Positions 9,698 to 21,305 of a DNA stretch of 64,000 nt are shown piece by piece. Source of the DNA: Tulasnella sp. 424 (taxonomy: Eukaryota > Basidiomycota > Agaricomycetes > Cantharellales > Tulasnellaceae); contig WSUB01000003.1 in NCBI GenBank assembly GCA_019633425.1, forward strand, positions 127,480 to 191,479, in the 5' to 3' direction. The translations under genes and the position numbers were made by a program. Under the pieces are notes generated by a model that saw only the letters and a list, made by a program, of their open reading frames with translations, ran no database searches and had not been told where the DNA came from. Positions within the stretch are counted from its first letter, which is position 1, and each line of letters begins with the position of its first letter.

Positions 9698-10209
9698 GAG
9701 GTAGATGTGAAGAACGAGGGTCCTGGGTCCCTTGACTGGCTTTCACCCGGCGCGGTGGTCCTCCAAACCCGCGTCCTCTATTGCCCAGCCTGGCAAGAGT
9801 CGAAGCGCTGAAGACCCGAACGAGTAAAATCACATGGGACCGCAGAGACATTCCATCGTCGAACGTTTTGTCCGAAGGACAAAGCGACCGGCTCTAGCCG
9901 ACGTCGTTGTGACTCCAAATTGTAACCTAGACTGTCGTCGACTACGTCCAGTATGTCGTAGTCGCTGCGGGTCATGACGAGGAGTGAGTAATGGGTGGTG
10001 GAAGGTGCGAGAAGGTGGAGGGTCTTCTCCCTCATAAGTAAGCGCTCACTTGCCGCGGATCGGGGTCCTCCTCCCATTCCAGACTGGGGCTGAGGCATCG
10101 GGTTTCGTTTTATCTTTCCAACTACCACCAAACTCCCACCCACTTCCCCATCTCTCACTTCTCTCTTATCTCCTCCTACCACCATCGATACACGTTCGCT
10201 CTGCCAACG
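9698..10209. other. Intergenic, promoter side of the F-box gene
   Basis: Pyrimidine-rich from about 10110 to 10200, typical of fungal core promoters. Nothing else recognised. Confidence 0.4.
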
Positions 10210-13150
10210 ATGCCTACGCAGCTCCCCGTCGAGATTATTGGGCGCATCATCCAGCTTGTTTACCATTCAAGCTCAAAGCGCAAGGCCATCCTCCCACTGC
10301 TGCTCGTCTCCCCAACATTCAGGATAGAAACAGAACGTCTTCTCTACTCTCATATATGCCTCAGGACGCTCAACCAAGTCGTGCGGTGCTTCCAGACCAT
10401 CAACGCTCGTCCCAACATCCCTCGCACCATCCGTCAACTTCACATCTCAATCTCGCTCGACTCGACCCTCCCAGATTTCAGTCTTTTCGAGTTTCTCAGC
10501 ATGAATGGCGCTGTGAATGGCGCTGTCCAAGGAGGAGAGCAAGCTCTGCGTATGAGGAATGCTCGAGCGGCAAAGTACACCGGCAAAGTTCTACGCTCAT
10601 TTGCCGTCCTCGTCAGTCGGACCCTCAATAAGCTGGTCTCCCTCCAAGAATATTCTCTCAGCTTGGGCAGGCCTTATGGACGAGAGGAACTCCCCTTCGC
10701 TCCCATGTGGTTACCAACCCAAGCGCCGTTCAAGCTTCGTCGTTTTATCGTCGACCTCAACCTGTCGCCACACATGACGCGCTTCCTCCAGTCCCAGCCA
10801 AGCATTACCGACCTCCTAGCGCCTCAGTTCTCCCATCAACCAGGCCGCTTGCCCCTCCCACAGGGCGCTTTGCCAAAGCTTAGGGGCTTGGTCGTTACCC
10901 CGGAAGTGGCTAGCTTAATTGTGCCAGGGAGACCAGTCAAGAGGGTCGTTCTCAAGTCGTCCACCAGGCAAGGCCCTACCCGCATAATAGAGGGAATCGT
11001 CAATGCTATACCGGCTTTGGCACAATCGACGATACCAGTCAAGTCGCTTGATATCGTCGTTCCTCAAATGCCAGCCACGGCCGATCTCCTTTTGAAGCCT
11101 CTCGCTGTTGGTTTACCGCACCTCGAGCATCTCACCTTACGCCGCGCATTCATCCTTCCCAGCGAGGTCAGTAAAATTGCCGCATTCTCCCTTCATGTAT
11201 GATTGATAACATTTAACCCTTTTTTTTTTTTTGGAAACAGAACGTCTACGATGTCTACGAATCTGAAGCTTTCACCGCCCCTTTAGCTGACTTCCAGCAC
11301 CTCAAAACGCTCCAACTCCCCGCTCCGCCACCTTATTACCACCTTCGAGAGGCCGGGATTATGAACGAAATGATCGACCCATTCGCCGGAGCACCTATCA
11401 CCATTCATGCAAATATCAACGGCCAGATTTTCGCTGGTCCAGCACCAGCCGCACCCCCAGTCGTGTTCGGTCCTCCTTTACCTCCCAACTTTGCCAATCC
11501 AAACGGAAACGACGACAACAACGGAGATGAAGCAGGTGGACATGGCGCTGGAGGAGGAGGAGGAGGAGGAGGCGCGGTTGGTGGATTTTTCGCCATCCCA
11601 CTGGGCGGTGGGGGCTTGTTCGGCGGTGGCATACTGCCTCCTATACACGCAGGCCAGCAGCCTGCTGCTGGAAACGGTGGCAACCTCCCTCCGCCTCCTG
11701 CAGCAGGTCCCGGTGCAGGTGCGCTTCCTGGGTTCTTCCAAAATCTGTTTGGATTGGGTCAGCAGCCTCCTGTCAACCAAAACGACAATGCTGCGAACCC
11801 CCCGAACCCGAACGGCAATGGGAACGCGGCTGCCCCCGGAGCGCCGCCGGAACCACCGGCCCCTGCGCAGGACCAAGCTCCAGGCCCGGACGTTGCGAAT
11901 TTCGACGAGTTGATGGATGACGGTGCGGATGGTGAAGTCGTTGCAGACTTTTTCGTCGTCACCGCTGGTCCAATGGCGGGTGATGAAGGTGAAAATGGAG
12001 ACGAGAACGATGCGGACCTCGCTGGTGAACAACCTGAACCTCAGGAAGAAAATGATGATCCTGCCGCCCAGCCTGGTGCTGCAAACGCGGGACCACTACC
12101 CCCACCTCCACGTAAGTGTAATTTTCGATCAGATTCCCTCTCTCAGAGGTAGTGACTAACCGGGGTTTTCTTGCAAAAATAGTTTTCAACTTGAATCAAG
12201 TGCTCAATCAAGCTACCAATATGATAATGCAGCAGCTTCAGAATCACATTCAGGCTCAGTTTGGCGGCATCAACGGCCTACATGTAGGCGGTCCAGGAGG
12301 CGTACCAAATCCGGCTCCCGCAGCAGCAAATGCGAACGCGAACCCCGCTCCGACTGCGAATGCGAATGCGCTACCGGGTCTTGCTGCGGCCACCACTCCA
12401 GCAGAGTTCGATCCAGATGCAGAACTTCCGGATCTGGAGCCCTTGGCTGGACCACATCCTGCTGGAGATGCTGCGACTCCACCTCCACCACCTCCCCCCG
12501 TCCCTGCGCCTCCTGTAAACTTCCAGACCACGTTCGTCACAGCCTGGAACCCGGACACTGGCGAGATGATGATGGACGCCGGAGGAGCAGGCGACCCCCA
12601 CGATGCTCGCGCTCCATCGGCAAGACGAGATTTCAAAGACCCCAAAGTCATTGAGATTCTGGATAAAGGTCAAAGGTCGCTCAAGGGCAGAGAACTCGAG
12701 ATTTTGGACAAGTGGAAGTTGGGTGGATTCGCACCTGGGTTGAAGAGTGTCGTTTTCGATATGGTGAGTACACACAAGTTTCTTGGGGTTTTGCTTTTTG
12801 CTCTGCGTTCGAATTTTCGGTGTTGGGTTTTGGTCTTGGTTTTTTTTTTAATATTTGGAGTCCGAAGGAAGCGGTTCGAGATTCCGGGTACTGCATGCTA
12901 ATTTGTCTACCTCTCTCTCCCTTCCCCTTTACAGGATGCCGTGGTTCGACGGCGAACGATTTGGACGTGGAAGGAGAGCGTCTCGACTGCTCCCCAGCCA
13001 ACGGGTTCAAGGTTCACCACCGTTTCAAGCGGCGACGAGGATGGAGACGTTCAAATTCAAAATGCTGACGAAGGCACTGTCGAGGCTAGCTCCGATGTTG
13101 GAGGCAAGTGGGAGGTTGAATATGTCGATAAGGGGGTTTATAACTTGTGA
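10210..13150 (+). CDS. F-box-like protein with long Gly/Pro/Asn-rich linker
   Basis: join(10210-11166, 11241-12111, 12183-12763, 12935-13150); 874 residues with all phases consistent. The N-terminus MPTQLPVEIIGRIIQLVYHS followed by LLLVSPTFRIETERLLYSHI is the F-box-like motif of Agaricomycete proteins (lP.Eii..Ii..v......l..lslVs..fr..a..lLy..i). A leucine-rich body follows up to about residue 340 (LPHLEHLTLRRAF). Residues about 360-640 are low-complexity: runs of Gly, Pro, Asn and Ala, including an uninterrupted Gly8 and Pro-rich stretches, plus acidic patches. The C-terminus returns to ordered sequence (KDPKVIEILDKGQRSLKGRE). F-box proteins recruit substrates to SCF ubiquitin ligases, but the partner is unknown and the motif here is only F-box-like. 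The first intron carries a long T tract before its acceptor. Confidence 0.75.
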
Positions 13151-13371
13151 ATGTTGCTGGGTTACCGTTTGAACGATTTCTTTTTGGTATTCTCTTTGCC
13201 CCTCCCTCACCGATGTATTTTGTATCTCGTCACCCCGCTTGTAGATTTATTTTGATCCAGAGATAGACGTTCTTGCTTTTTTTCGCCAAATGTGCTTTGT
13301 TGTGGTACGCCGTTGTTGACGGTGGTATCAGGGTCCAAAGGCCGCATTTCGCAACTTTTGGCATTCTCACC

Positions 13372-14042
13372 ATGTCCTCCTCGTCAAATCCTTCGTCTTC
13401 GGACTCTTTGCTCGACAACCTTGCGAAAACGACAGGAGATACCTCTGAGAAGCCAACAAGCTCGACGACCAGTAATCCTTCACTTCAAGATTATTCAAAG
13501 GCACTCAAGGTAGATGATACCCCAAATCCGAAATGATACTTGATCCTAACACAAACCGTACATTCACCCTGCCAAGCAAGTCTCTGTTGTAGATGACTTC
13601 AAGAGGTTACCCGAGATTCCGTGCGCCCGGAATAGTCTCATGTACGGGATTGCGAGCGGTGCCGGTATCGGGGCTTTACGGTACTTGAACGCTGGTAAGC
13701 GTTCCCCTCATATGAACCACATGAAGCTTAGCTGACGCATTTGGTTTGGCACGAAATAGGTCCGAAAGCAGCCGCAAATTGGGCTATGGGTGCATTTGTT
13801 TTCATCTCATGTACTGCCTGGTGGGTCGTGGGGTCTCGTGCTTGGTGCCCAGTTTTCCTGGAGATTGCTGACCTGTCATCGTTTGGGACAGGACTGTGTG
13901 TCGCCGTGAGCGAGCCCAGGAGCTGGAGGTGATGCAAACTATGCAGCGTCAATATCCAGATCGTCATGCAAGGCAAGCGAAAGAGAGGGCTTTGGCGCGC
14001 CAAGGGGAGTTGGAGGCTGCAAACGGCGGCAAGTCGTTGTAA
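13372..14042 (+). CDS. COX20: COX20, cytochrome c oxidase assembly chaperone
   Basis: join(13372-13509, 13577-13694, 13760-13820, 13892-14042). The core reads DDFKRLPEIPCARNSLMYGI, then GAGIGALRYLNAG, then a second hydrophobic helix WAMGAFVFISCTAW, then a charged tail. This is the FAM36/COX20 layout: an N-terminal 'pCaR.s.l.Gi..G...g..rf' helix, a short loop and a second helix. Cox20 sits in the mitochondrial inner membrane and assists Cox2 maturation. The acceptor at 13576 (GCCAAG) is weak but is the only one nearby that keeps the frame. About 155 residues. It converges with the phosphatase pseudogene to the right. Confidence 0.8.
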
Positions 14043-14196
14043 TAATCTTAGGGTGAGTGTCTGCGTCGCTCATGTAGTCATCCTCCGCAACGGGACAACT
14101 AATTGAGACCTGTGATTGTTCCCGTGTAGGGCTTGGGAAGAACAAAGTGGCATGTTAAACCGGTATTCCGACATTTGCGAGATGTTAGGACAATGG

Positions 14197-15042
14197 TCAA
14201 TCGTCCAATGTCCAGACCTCCTCATCCCTATCTTCCTCTTCCGTGTCCCAGTCCTCTTCCTCCCAAACTTCTTTATCCCATTTCTCTACCAGCTGCGGAT
14301 CATCCTAACGCCAAGACAGCGGATAAGCCGGAATAGATCAGAACAATATGAACGATAGTTTAGGCCCGCCCACGTACTTTGAACGCCCGTTGAAATTCGG
14401 CAAACCCTCCCTCAAGCACGAATATCTCTTGTTTGCCCTCTTGTGCTCCTTCTTTAGGTGCATCTGCGTCTGTTGCTGCTTCTCTTTCGCCTTTGCGGCG
14501 TCTCGCATATCGCTGCAAGGTTTTGCACGCATCAGTAACAGCCGTTCTGGTTGATTTCCGTGTTGAGACCATGGTTGAGATGCACCAACGCTGCCCAAGG
14601 GCCCCTAAGTTATAACGAGAATGACGCTTCAGAAGTGTGCACTTGGAGGCCGAAGAGTTGGTCCGCACCTTTGTTGAGATAATGCACAGTGGAAAATGAC
14701 CATTGGCACCTCCCTCGTGTCTTCCAATAGACTATCCAGATTATCTTCGAACTCTTGAGAAGGTGATGGCCGGCAGTTGACGATATTACCGCCCTGTTAT
14801 TCATATAAAAGCGTCAGAAAGCCATCTGCGATAAGTTCATCGGGTCATCATCCTACAGCAAAATCGGCGTCTCGGACATCGATAACGACGTAGTCCTTGG
14901 GAGGGCTCTTTTCAGACTTGATCAACTCAGCAAGTTCCTAATGGCAATCATAATCACCAACCCCGAGAAAGCGTAGTGGCTCCAACCTTTGAAGTTCACA
15001 TACCTTTCCAGTGATATATTTAAACAGTGGTGCAGGTGACAT
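14197..15042 (-). pseudogene. Cdc25/rhodanese-like phosphatase, frameshifted tandem copy
   Basis: Minus strand. Starts MSPAPLFKYITGK at 15042, then ELAELIKSEKSPPKDYVVID, VRDADF and the catalytic loop HCALSQQR (HCx5R). Up to that point it parallels the intact copy at 15432-16258, and its introns sit at the same places. In the fourth exon (plus 14530-14585) it differs by a net one base: about two bases lost and one gained relative to the other copy. The frame then runs into TGA, while the next frame continues with the homologous QEIFVLEGGFAEFQRAFK. The last exon (DDPQLVEKWDKEVW) is preserved and has an acidic extension. A sequencing error would give the same picture, so the pseudogene call is inference. 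Confidence 0.6.
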
Positions 15043-15431
15043 AGTCACGTATCTAGATCAAATTAATTGCTATCTGTCAGATGTGGTTGGGGTATTGGAG
15101 TTTGGACAGTCGTGTGGTTAACAGGGGCAGCTGAGGGCTTGCAGATATTAATGTGCGAGCCTATTGTACTTTTCCCACTTGTCCCGACCCCTGTGGGCCT
15201 GTTCACCAGGCGGTCCCACAATAAGGCCGAGCCACCAGCCATCCGAGTCGAAACAAGGCCTCAGCAAGGCTGGTGAGGACTAAATTTATATATCGTTTCT
15301 AGATATGCCGCTCTGGGGTCATCGCAACGCCGCGTGTGGCCATGCGTGGCGGTTGACCCAACGTGCTCGAATATACAAGACACAGCTGTATCATCGCATT
15401 AATAATGCTGGCTATCTGAGACGGATCACAA
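15043..15431. other. Intergenic between the two phosphatase copies
   Basis: Promoter side of the frameshifted copy and 3' flank of the intact copy. Nothing else seen. Confidence 0.4.
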
Positions 15432-16258
15432 TCAAAAGTAGCCAGAGCCCCACACTTCCTTCCGCCATTTCTCGACCAGCAGTGGATCGTTCTGTCGGCC
15501 AACCCGAGGGACCGAGTTAGCACGGTTCTTCGATAGTTAACTAGTAGCGTTGATCCCCTACCTTAAAAGCCGATTGAAACTCGGCGAAGCCTCCCCGGAG
15601 CACGAGTATCTCTTGCTCGTCCTGGGGTTGTTCTGGTTGTGCTGCATCGGGATCAGTGGCGGCCACCTTTTCAGCTTGACGACGTTTTGCATAGGTCTGG
15701 TATGGTTTTGCATAGTTAGTAATCCGTTCGTACGTTTCTTGGAATGTGCTGAGGCCACGACGTACCAACGCGGCTTTGGGACCCCTGGTTGAGTTCGAGA
15801 AATGTGTTAATTGGAATACCTCGAGTCAGCGGGATCATCTATCCCAACCTTTGCTGCGACAACGTGCAGTGAAAAATCACTCGAGGCACATCCTTGGTCT
15901 TCTCAACAAGCCCATCCAAGTCCTCATCAAACTTTTCCGATGGAGATCGCATGCAACTGACAATGTTCCCGCCCTATGTTCGAAAGAACCGAAACGAGCC
16001 CGAATACGTCAGGTGTTCCGTCCTGACGTCATGGCGAAGGGATGACGGGGAGCCATACCTCGAAATCGTGATCACGGACGTCCACAACTACATAGTCCTT
16101 GAGAGGTTCTTTACCGGATTTGATGAGTTCAGCAAGTTCCTGTTTTTGTTACGTTCTCTCAGTACATGTTTGAGGCGGGAGACTGAATCGGCCAGGCCCG
16201 GAACGATCCTAGAACATACCTTGCCGGTAATGTATCGATAAAGCGGCTTAATCGACAT
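15432..16258 (-). CDS. Cdc25-like / rhodanese-fold phosphatase (Ych1/Arr2-type)
   Basis: Minus-strand exons 16258-16220, 16139-16059, 15973-15849, 15784-15562, 15491-15432; 175 residues with all phases consistent. Order of motifs: YITGKELAELIKSGKEP, DYVVVDVRDHDFEGGNI, then the catalytic loop FHCTLSQQR (HCx5R, with catalytic Cys and Arg), then LVLRGGFAEFQSAFK and the C-terminal LLVEKWRKEVW. This is the small rhodanese-like family that includes yeast Ych1/Arr2 and Cdc25 catalytic domains, acting as phosphatases or arsenate reductases in the cytosol. The insertion between HCx5R and the GGF block is longer than in yeast proteins. It is transcribed away from the HIT gene, whose start lies 285 bases off, so the two may share a promoter. 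Which of the two activities it has is not decided by sequence. Confidence 0.82.
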
Positions 16259-16543
16259 TTTCAAAGACCGAATGCCTCTTGGACCTAGAAGCTGTCCCCC
16301 GAGAAGAAGGCTGAGCGTCGCGGTGGTAGGGTGGTGATCGTAGAATTGTTCGACGTCACACGGTTTCGTGGCTTTCACCATGTTTTCGGCCTCTTGCAAA
16401 ACCCCACCTAACTTGCAACGTGGTCATTATGCTGAAAGAGGGCGCGTTGATCGTTCGGTTCCTCCGCCAAGTCACATCAACCGTGGGAGGTAGATGAACG
16501 GGGATTCGGGGAGACCGTTGCCCGGCTTCGTCCTGAGCACCCA

Positions 16544-17392
16544 ATGACCTCCCATCTTATAGAAAGCTTTGCCAAGCGAACAAACGAACTTGGAGGCATT
16601 GGAAACAACTCTGCTGAAGAGCCGGAGATTGCCAGGAAAATCTCGCGACTGAATCGTCCGGACGATTGCGCGTTCTGTAACGTTGTTGCTGGGAAACAGC
16701 CGGCATTCCGCATCTATGAGGACGATCACACTATCGCCATCCTAGGCAAGTTTCGAGTAGTCACATTCGCCTTATATCTAACCACGCTGATCCAGTCAAT
16801 GCTCGGGGTTCTCCCCCTGATTAATTCCTTTTGAATAGACATCTTGCCAATTCGGCCAGGTCATGTCCTGGTCATTCCTAAAGAACACATCTCAAGACTC
16901 TCCGAGCTTCCAGAGGATGTTGCGGGCCGTCTAGGCATGACCGTGACAAGAGTTGCACGTGCTATCACGCGAGGTGAGGAGGCAGTCACGACGCTCGCGT
17001 GCAAAGCTCAAGCCAACTCTTTGGTTCAGCCTTGGATAATACTGCCCTTAACGTTGTATGCAATCAGGAATATGCTCAAGTACGTCCACAGTGATAGAGA
17101 TCTTTGTGATTACTTGCTCATTCCTTTTCTGCAGGCAGTACCGCACGTTGGTCCTCCCTCTGAAACGCCGATACATTTCGAGACATACTAATTTCAAACA
17201 CCACAGGTTCACTACCATATAGTTCCAGCTCCTCTTCAGGATTACGCAAACCCACCAATAAAACCTGTGGACGAGTCGCCGGAGAAGGAACCAGCTTACC
17301 AAAACATGCTTAGAGCGGAACTCCTTCTAAGGAACGAGCTAGACGACGAAGACGGGAAAAAGTTGGCAGAGATGATTCAAGCAAAGCTATAG
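16544..17392 (+). CDS. HIT-domain (histidine triad) nucleotide hydrolase
   Basis: join(16544-16745, 16839-16973, 17030-17079, 17135-17146, 17207-17392); 194 residues. The HIT layout is clear: CAFCNVVAGKQPAFRIYEDD, DILPIRPGHVLVIPKEH, DNTALNVVCNQEYAQ, and the active-site triad AVPHVHYHIVP (HφHφHφφ). A C-terminal helical extension (PAYQNMLRAELLLRNELDDE) is usual in fungal proteins of the Hnt1 type. These enzymes hydrolyse nucleotide phosphoramidates or related compounds in the cytosol. Intron 1 uses a GC donor (TAG|GCAAGT) with AG acceptor. Exon 4 is only 12 nt and encodes Ala-Val-Pro-His, so the first His of the triad is split from the others by an intron. Both features are required to restore the motif. 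Confidence 0.88.
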
Positions 17393-18036
17393 TCGAATCA
17401 AGTGCGTAGGCAGGACGTACGTTATCTGGCGAGATTTGTGCATTCTCGAGAAGGTGGTGTTCTGGGAAGCCATTCTGAAATCCGACTCATCCATAACATA
17501 TATACATCGGAAACAATATGTTGAGTCCCTAGGCACACCTAAACGAGCTTAACCAACCTTGTGGCTCTTTTTGGAAACGGCTCATATATGAGGTCATGGA
17601 CCAAATTCAACAAAGGTCGGAGCGAAGGAGGACTTTGTTTGTGGCGCATTTCCCAGGGCTGACTTTTCAGTGCACAGTCCCTCTTTGGATCCTCCAATCT
17701 TGCATCAAACAACGCCGGCATAGCTCTAGTTACAACAATGGCAATAGCATAGCATCTGGTATAAGGACTTGCTGGTTTAGGCGCGGTGGGAGCGTTGAAG
17801 GGCGCTTCTACCCCATCTGAAAGTGCGATCACTTCCATGCTTTTCTTCTGAAGTCAACTCGCGCTCAACTCGTACCAGCAAGATCTCCCGTTCCTTACCA
17901 ACATCCCGTCTGCACCGATCACGCCAACTGCTCGCTACGGCTAGCGTGTCTCTTCAGCTCGCCCTCCACATACTCCTGACACGCGTCGTGCGAGGTGTAT
18001 CCAGTCCAAACCTCAACCAACATCGAGCTAAAGTAC
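17393..18036. other. Intergenic
   Basis: A 99-codon minus-strand frame at 17539-17838 has no recognisable motif and no supporting exon upstream, so it is not called. The right part is the promoter side of the histone-fold gene. Confidence 0.4.
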
Positions 18037-19019
18037 ATGGACGTCGATCCAGCCATTCCCACCGGCACCTACCCTGCCTCCAGCTCGGGACCAGCGCCTT
18101 TAGCGCCGTCACCATCACCGCCGCCAGAGCGAGGAGATAGTCCACCTAAGCTTGCCAAGGCGCTTGGGCACTCAAAACCAGGGAGCGGGCAGGAGGCTCA
18201 AACAGACGGGAACGCGCCACCTCCAGCAGCGGTCTCTGCAGCACCCTCTAACAAGAGGGCAAGAGGAAGCAATGTACCAAAGAAACCTGTAGAAGCCGCC
18301 GCTACTTCAGCTGCAGCTAGCGCGGATCGGGTTCCCGGTACCACTCTACTGCCTCTGGCTCGCGTCCAGAAGATCATCAAAGCCGACAAGGAGATGGCCA
18401 CTACAACCAAGGAAGCCGTGTTCCTCATAGCGGTTGCCACTGTGAGATATATTATTTAAATTCGTGGCTTCTGTTGGAGCTGACGCATGTTTGTAGGAAG
18501 AGTTCATCAAAAAGCTCGCTCGTGCAGGCCAGGCTCAAGCACGTCGGGAAGGCCGTCTGACGGTTCAACAGAAAGATCTCGGTTGGTGCTCTCCACGGAT
18601 GCACTCGTCTCGATGGATCTTAACTCGGTTCGCCTGTAGCTATCGCGGTCAAGCAGAACGAAGGCCTATCCTTCCTTGAAGATATTATCCCGCAAAGCAT
18701 GCCTGCAACAACAGCGCTCGAGAAAAGGGAGAAGAAGTTACAACAGCAACCTCAGAAGGCTCCAGGAGATGAACCAGGGGAAGGCGCTCTCGCGAAGGCT
18801 TTCCAGCGTGGTGCAAAAGGCTCAGGGAAAGGGAAGGGGAAGGGAAAGACTGACGGGGATGCGTCTGGTGCCAACGGATCCAGCAGCAACGGTCTTCTGA
18901 ACGTCGATGCCTCGAAAGCTGGAGATGGAAATGACGGCCTTTCGGACGGCAGTGGAAGTAGACTGGCAGCGAAGCTGGATCGTGTTGCGGTCGCGGATGA
19001 CGAGATGGACGAGTCGTAG
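18037..19019 (+). CDS. Histone-fold (CBF/NF-Y type) protein, Dpb3/POLE4/CHRAC1-like
   Basis: join(18037-18441, 18497-18581, 18640-19019); phases 0 then 1. The histone fold reads LLPLARVQKIIKADKEMATT, then EAVFLIAVATEEFIKKLARA, then LTVQQKDLAIAVKQNEGLSF. This matches the alpha1-L1-alpha2-L2-alpha3 pattern of H2A/NF-YC-like subunits (lP.arV..i.k.d.....s.ea......atE.Fi..la). The N-terminus is Pro/Ala/Ser-rich and the C-terminus has a basic Gly/Lys stretch (GKGKGKGK) followed by an acidic end. The closest roles are the small subunit of DNA polymerase epsilon or of the ISWI/CHRAC remodeler, both nuclear; sequence alone does not choose. The last 34 bases and the 3' flank are duplicated at 22854-23030. 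Confidence 0.78.
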
Positions 19020-21300
19020 ATCACCTGCAATTTGTTTCAGAGACAGAGCGAGGCAGTGTCGGCTATATATATCGTTTCATACATGGGTCTACTAGTGTGT
19101 TAACCGACAACCGAAGGACGAGGAAAAAAATCTGAAATATCTCAATTATCCGCTTAGAACGATAATTGCCGAGCCGATAAAGCTTTGTTTAGTGCATGCA
19201 TAAGAAGAGCAAAATATTGGAAAGGATGAGAGGAAAAGCGAGAGAGATGGATAGATAGCAAAGCGAAATGTGAAAGATGATGCGTGATGGAACGAAATAG
19301 CCCAATTCCAATACCCTGTTAACAACCCAATCATATTTACAAGAATCCGCTCTCTTGAAGTAATCTCGCAAACTTTTCGTCTTCGCGTTCTCTTGGTTCC
19401 AGTTGCATGCTGAGCTCCCAGAAATCGGGCGAGTTTTCTACCCGGGCGAGAGATTTTTCGATTAGATCTTGAACGTTTGGTAATTCCGTCAAGTTGTGCG
19501 GTCGTGACTGGTAGGTCTTGATCTCTCGAATGACCTCGGCGGCTTTTTGCCATTTACCGAAGTTGATGAGATTGTTTTCCTCACTGAGCATGTCCTTGTT
19601 AGCGGATTGAATGAATGCCAGAGTCTTCAAGTAGACGCCTGAAATGTAAGAAGGGCTCAGAATCAGCAAGCTCAGCGGTAGGATCTGAAACGCACCAAGG
19701 AAGGGAATGCACGGGGGAGCGGTGGTAGCCATTAGCTGTCTGTAACCTTTGAAGTTCTCACCCCAGTCTAATATTTTTTCCACATCGTCGAGCTGAGAAG
19801 TAACTCGGGAGTCGAGTGTATCCCAAGTGCGTTTCAGGCGTCGAATTGAGGGTGAGTTAAGACCAGCAAGCAACGCAGCCATTGATGAGAAGTTGTTCAA
19901 TTCACGGCATCGCTAAACGGAAACTCGGGTGAGCTAGTGTCAACCTTTCGTGGTAAGTCGTTTACCTCTGTAATCATGATGAACTGTCTTATGCAGGCGC
20001 CACGCTGTCGATGATCATCCTTGCTGAGGACCTGTTCTGCCACCCAGGAGGCGATCTATGGACAGACCAGATTAATTATACAATAAACTCCGAGGAGCGC
20101 ATATACTGACCTTGTTCGACATGTTGTTGATCTTCCGAATGTTGTCATCATGACCTTGACCTTCCATGACACGGGACAGGCACTCCATTGGTCGAATCTT
20201 CACGAACATTCGACTTTCCATGATCGTCAGCTGCCTTGCCATTTCCAGGGGATCAACGTCCATGAGTTTGAGAGCTCGCCTGGATTTTGGCAGGATCGCG
20301 GGAGGGGGCTGGGATGTTGTTGTAACTTGGGTCACTCTACCGAATTCTCCGTTTTCCTAAGGGGGATTGGCGTGACAGTTAGTTCAATGAAGTGTCTGTA
20401 CGATCAAGGTCGGTGGGACCTACAGCTCTGTTGACCAAGGCGATGAGCTGCTGAGCTGGAGGAGCAACCTTCACACCTTCGGATGCAAATTCTCGGATGC
20501 GGACGAGAACATGCATGTCCTCTTTTTCGAGAACGGAGCCTTCCATCAGCATTATGAGGATGTTGATGACACTGACCCAAGTACAGAACGGTCAGTCGGA
20601 GTTACCAACGCATTACACAAAAGCCAGAATTCATACCGGAATCGAATCGGAACCTGCTTCTTCTCGACCCATTGCTTCTGCTCATCAGGTTTCAGGCCCG
20701 CTGGTTCGGGGATATTGAACCGCGCCACGAGCAGGTCAAAGAGCTCATCGACGGTAGTGAACGATTTGAAGGTGTTGAGGAAGGCGTCGTTGTAGATCGC
20801 ATCTAGAGAGAGCCAAAGAACGTTAGATTCCGCGCCCTCTGCTTCTTGAAGTGGCGCGTTCTAGCTTACCGCGGTAATTGCGAAGAGTTAACCTCTCCAC
20901 GAGAGCGGGGAGAGTACCACCTCGCACACCACCATCCAGATTGACGAGAATCGATTTTTCGTCATTGTCAGGCCCCAAGAACCACAGTTGTTGCTGAGCA
21001 GTCTGAGTGGCGACGTAACGTGCTGGAGCTTCTGTCCCAAACATCAGCGCATTCCTACGAGCTGGAGCCTTGACGACCGGAGGCTTTCGTCCGAATGGGT
21101 GGACTGCAAAGACAAAAAAAAGCGAAAAGAGGTGTCACGAATTTGGCAAAAAGCCATAATGCGTAATAGGTTTCCTCACGATCAAGGTCAAGATTATCGT
21201 CCTCCTCATCCTTGGGTGCCGTCCATCCGTACTTGGTGGTGCTGATGAAGCCAACATCCACCACGTCCCCATCCTCGTCGATCACATCATCCAAGTTAAA
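18986..21300. repeat. Tandem duplication unit, copy 1 (RasGEF 3' half)
   Basis: Aligns collinearly with 22854-25385. It begins inside the last exon of the histone-fold gene, runs through its 3' flank and the convergent 3' end of the RasGEF gene, and stops in the middle RasGEF region. About 250 bases present near 25060-25320 are missing here at about 21230. Confidence 0.85.
19337..21300 (-). pseudogene. 5'-truncated duplicate of the RasGEF gene (RasGEF_N + RasGEF only)
   Basis: Every catalytic exon of the full gene has a counterpart here in the same frame with usable splice sites: GGVRGGTLPALVERLT, FTTVDELFDLLVARFNIPEP, LMDVDPLEMARQLTIMESRM, NNFSSMAALLAGLNSPSIRR, and the end ARLLQESGFL. The donor at GATC|GTGAGG also survives. 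Missing are the SH3 and WW regions and any start codon, because the copy begins inside an acidic linker (DDVIDEDGDVVDV) next to the TKL kinase segment. Substitutions relative to the parent are mostly conservative. If transcribed from another start it could make a bare GEF domain. As it stands there is no complete gene, so it is listed as a pseudogene with that reservation. Confidence 0.65.
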
Positions 21301-21305
21301 GTGAG

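Noticed and set aside
11405..12651. Long minus-strand frames opposite the Gly/Pro-rich part of the F-box gene
   Set aside because: They mirror repetitive GGN/CCN codons of the real gene. The plus-strand frame splices in phase through four exons.
17539..17838. 99-codon minus-strand open frame
   Set aside because: No recognisable motif, no upstream exon with a matching phase, and it lies in the flank between two plus-strand genes.
21160..21185. Apparent loss of a splice donor in the truncated RasGEF copy (CTATTACG versus GTATTACG in the parent)
   Set aside because: The parent uses a donor 12 bases upstream (GATC|GTGAGG), which is the one that fits the phase of the next exon and is intact in both copies.
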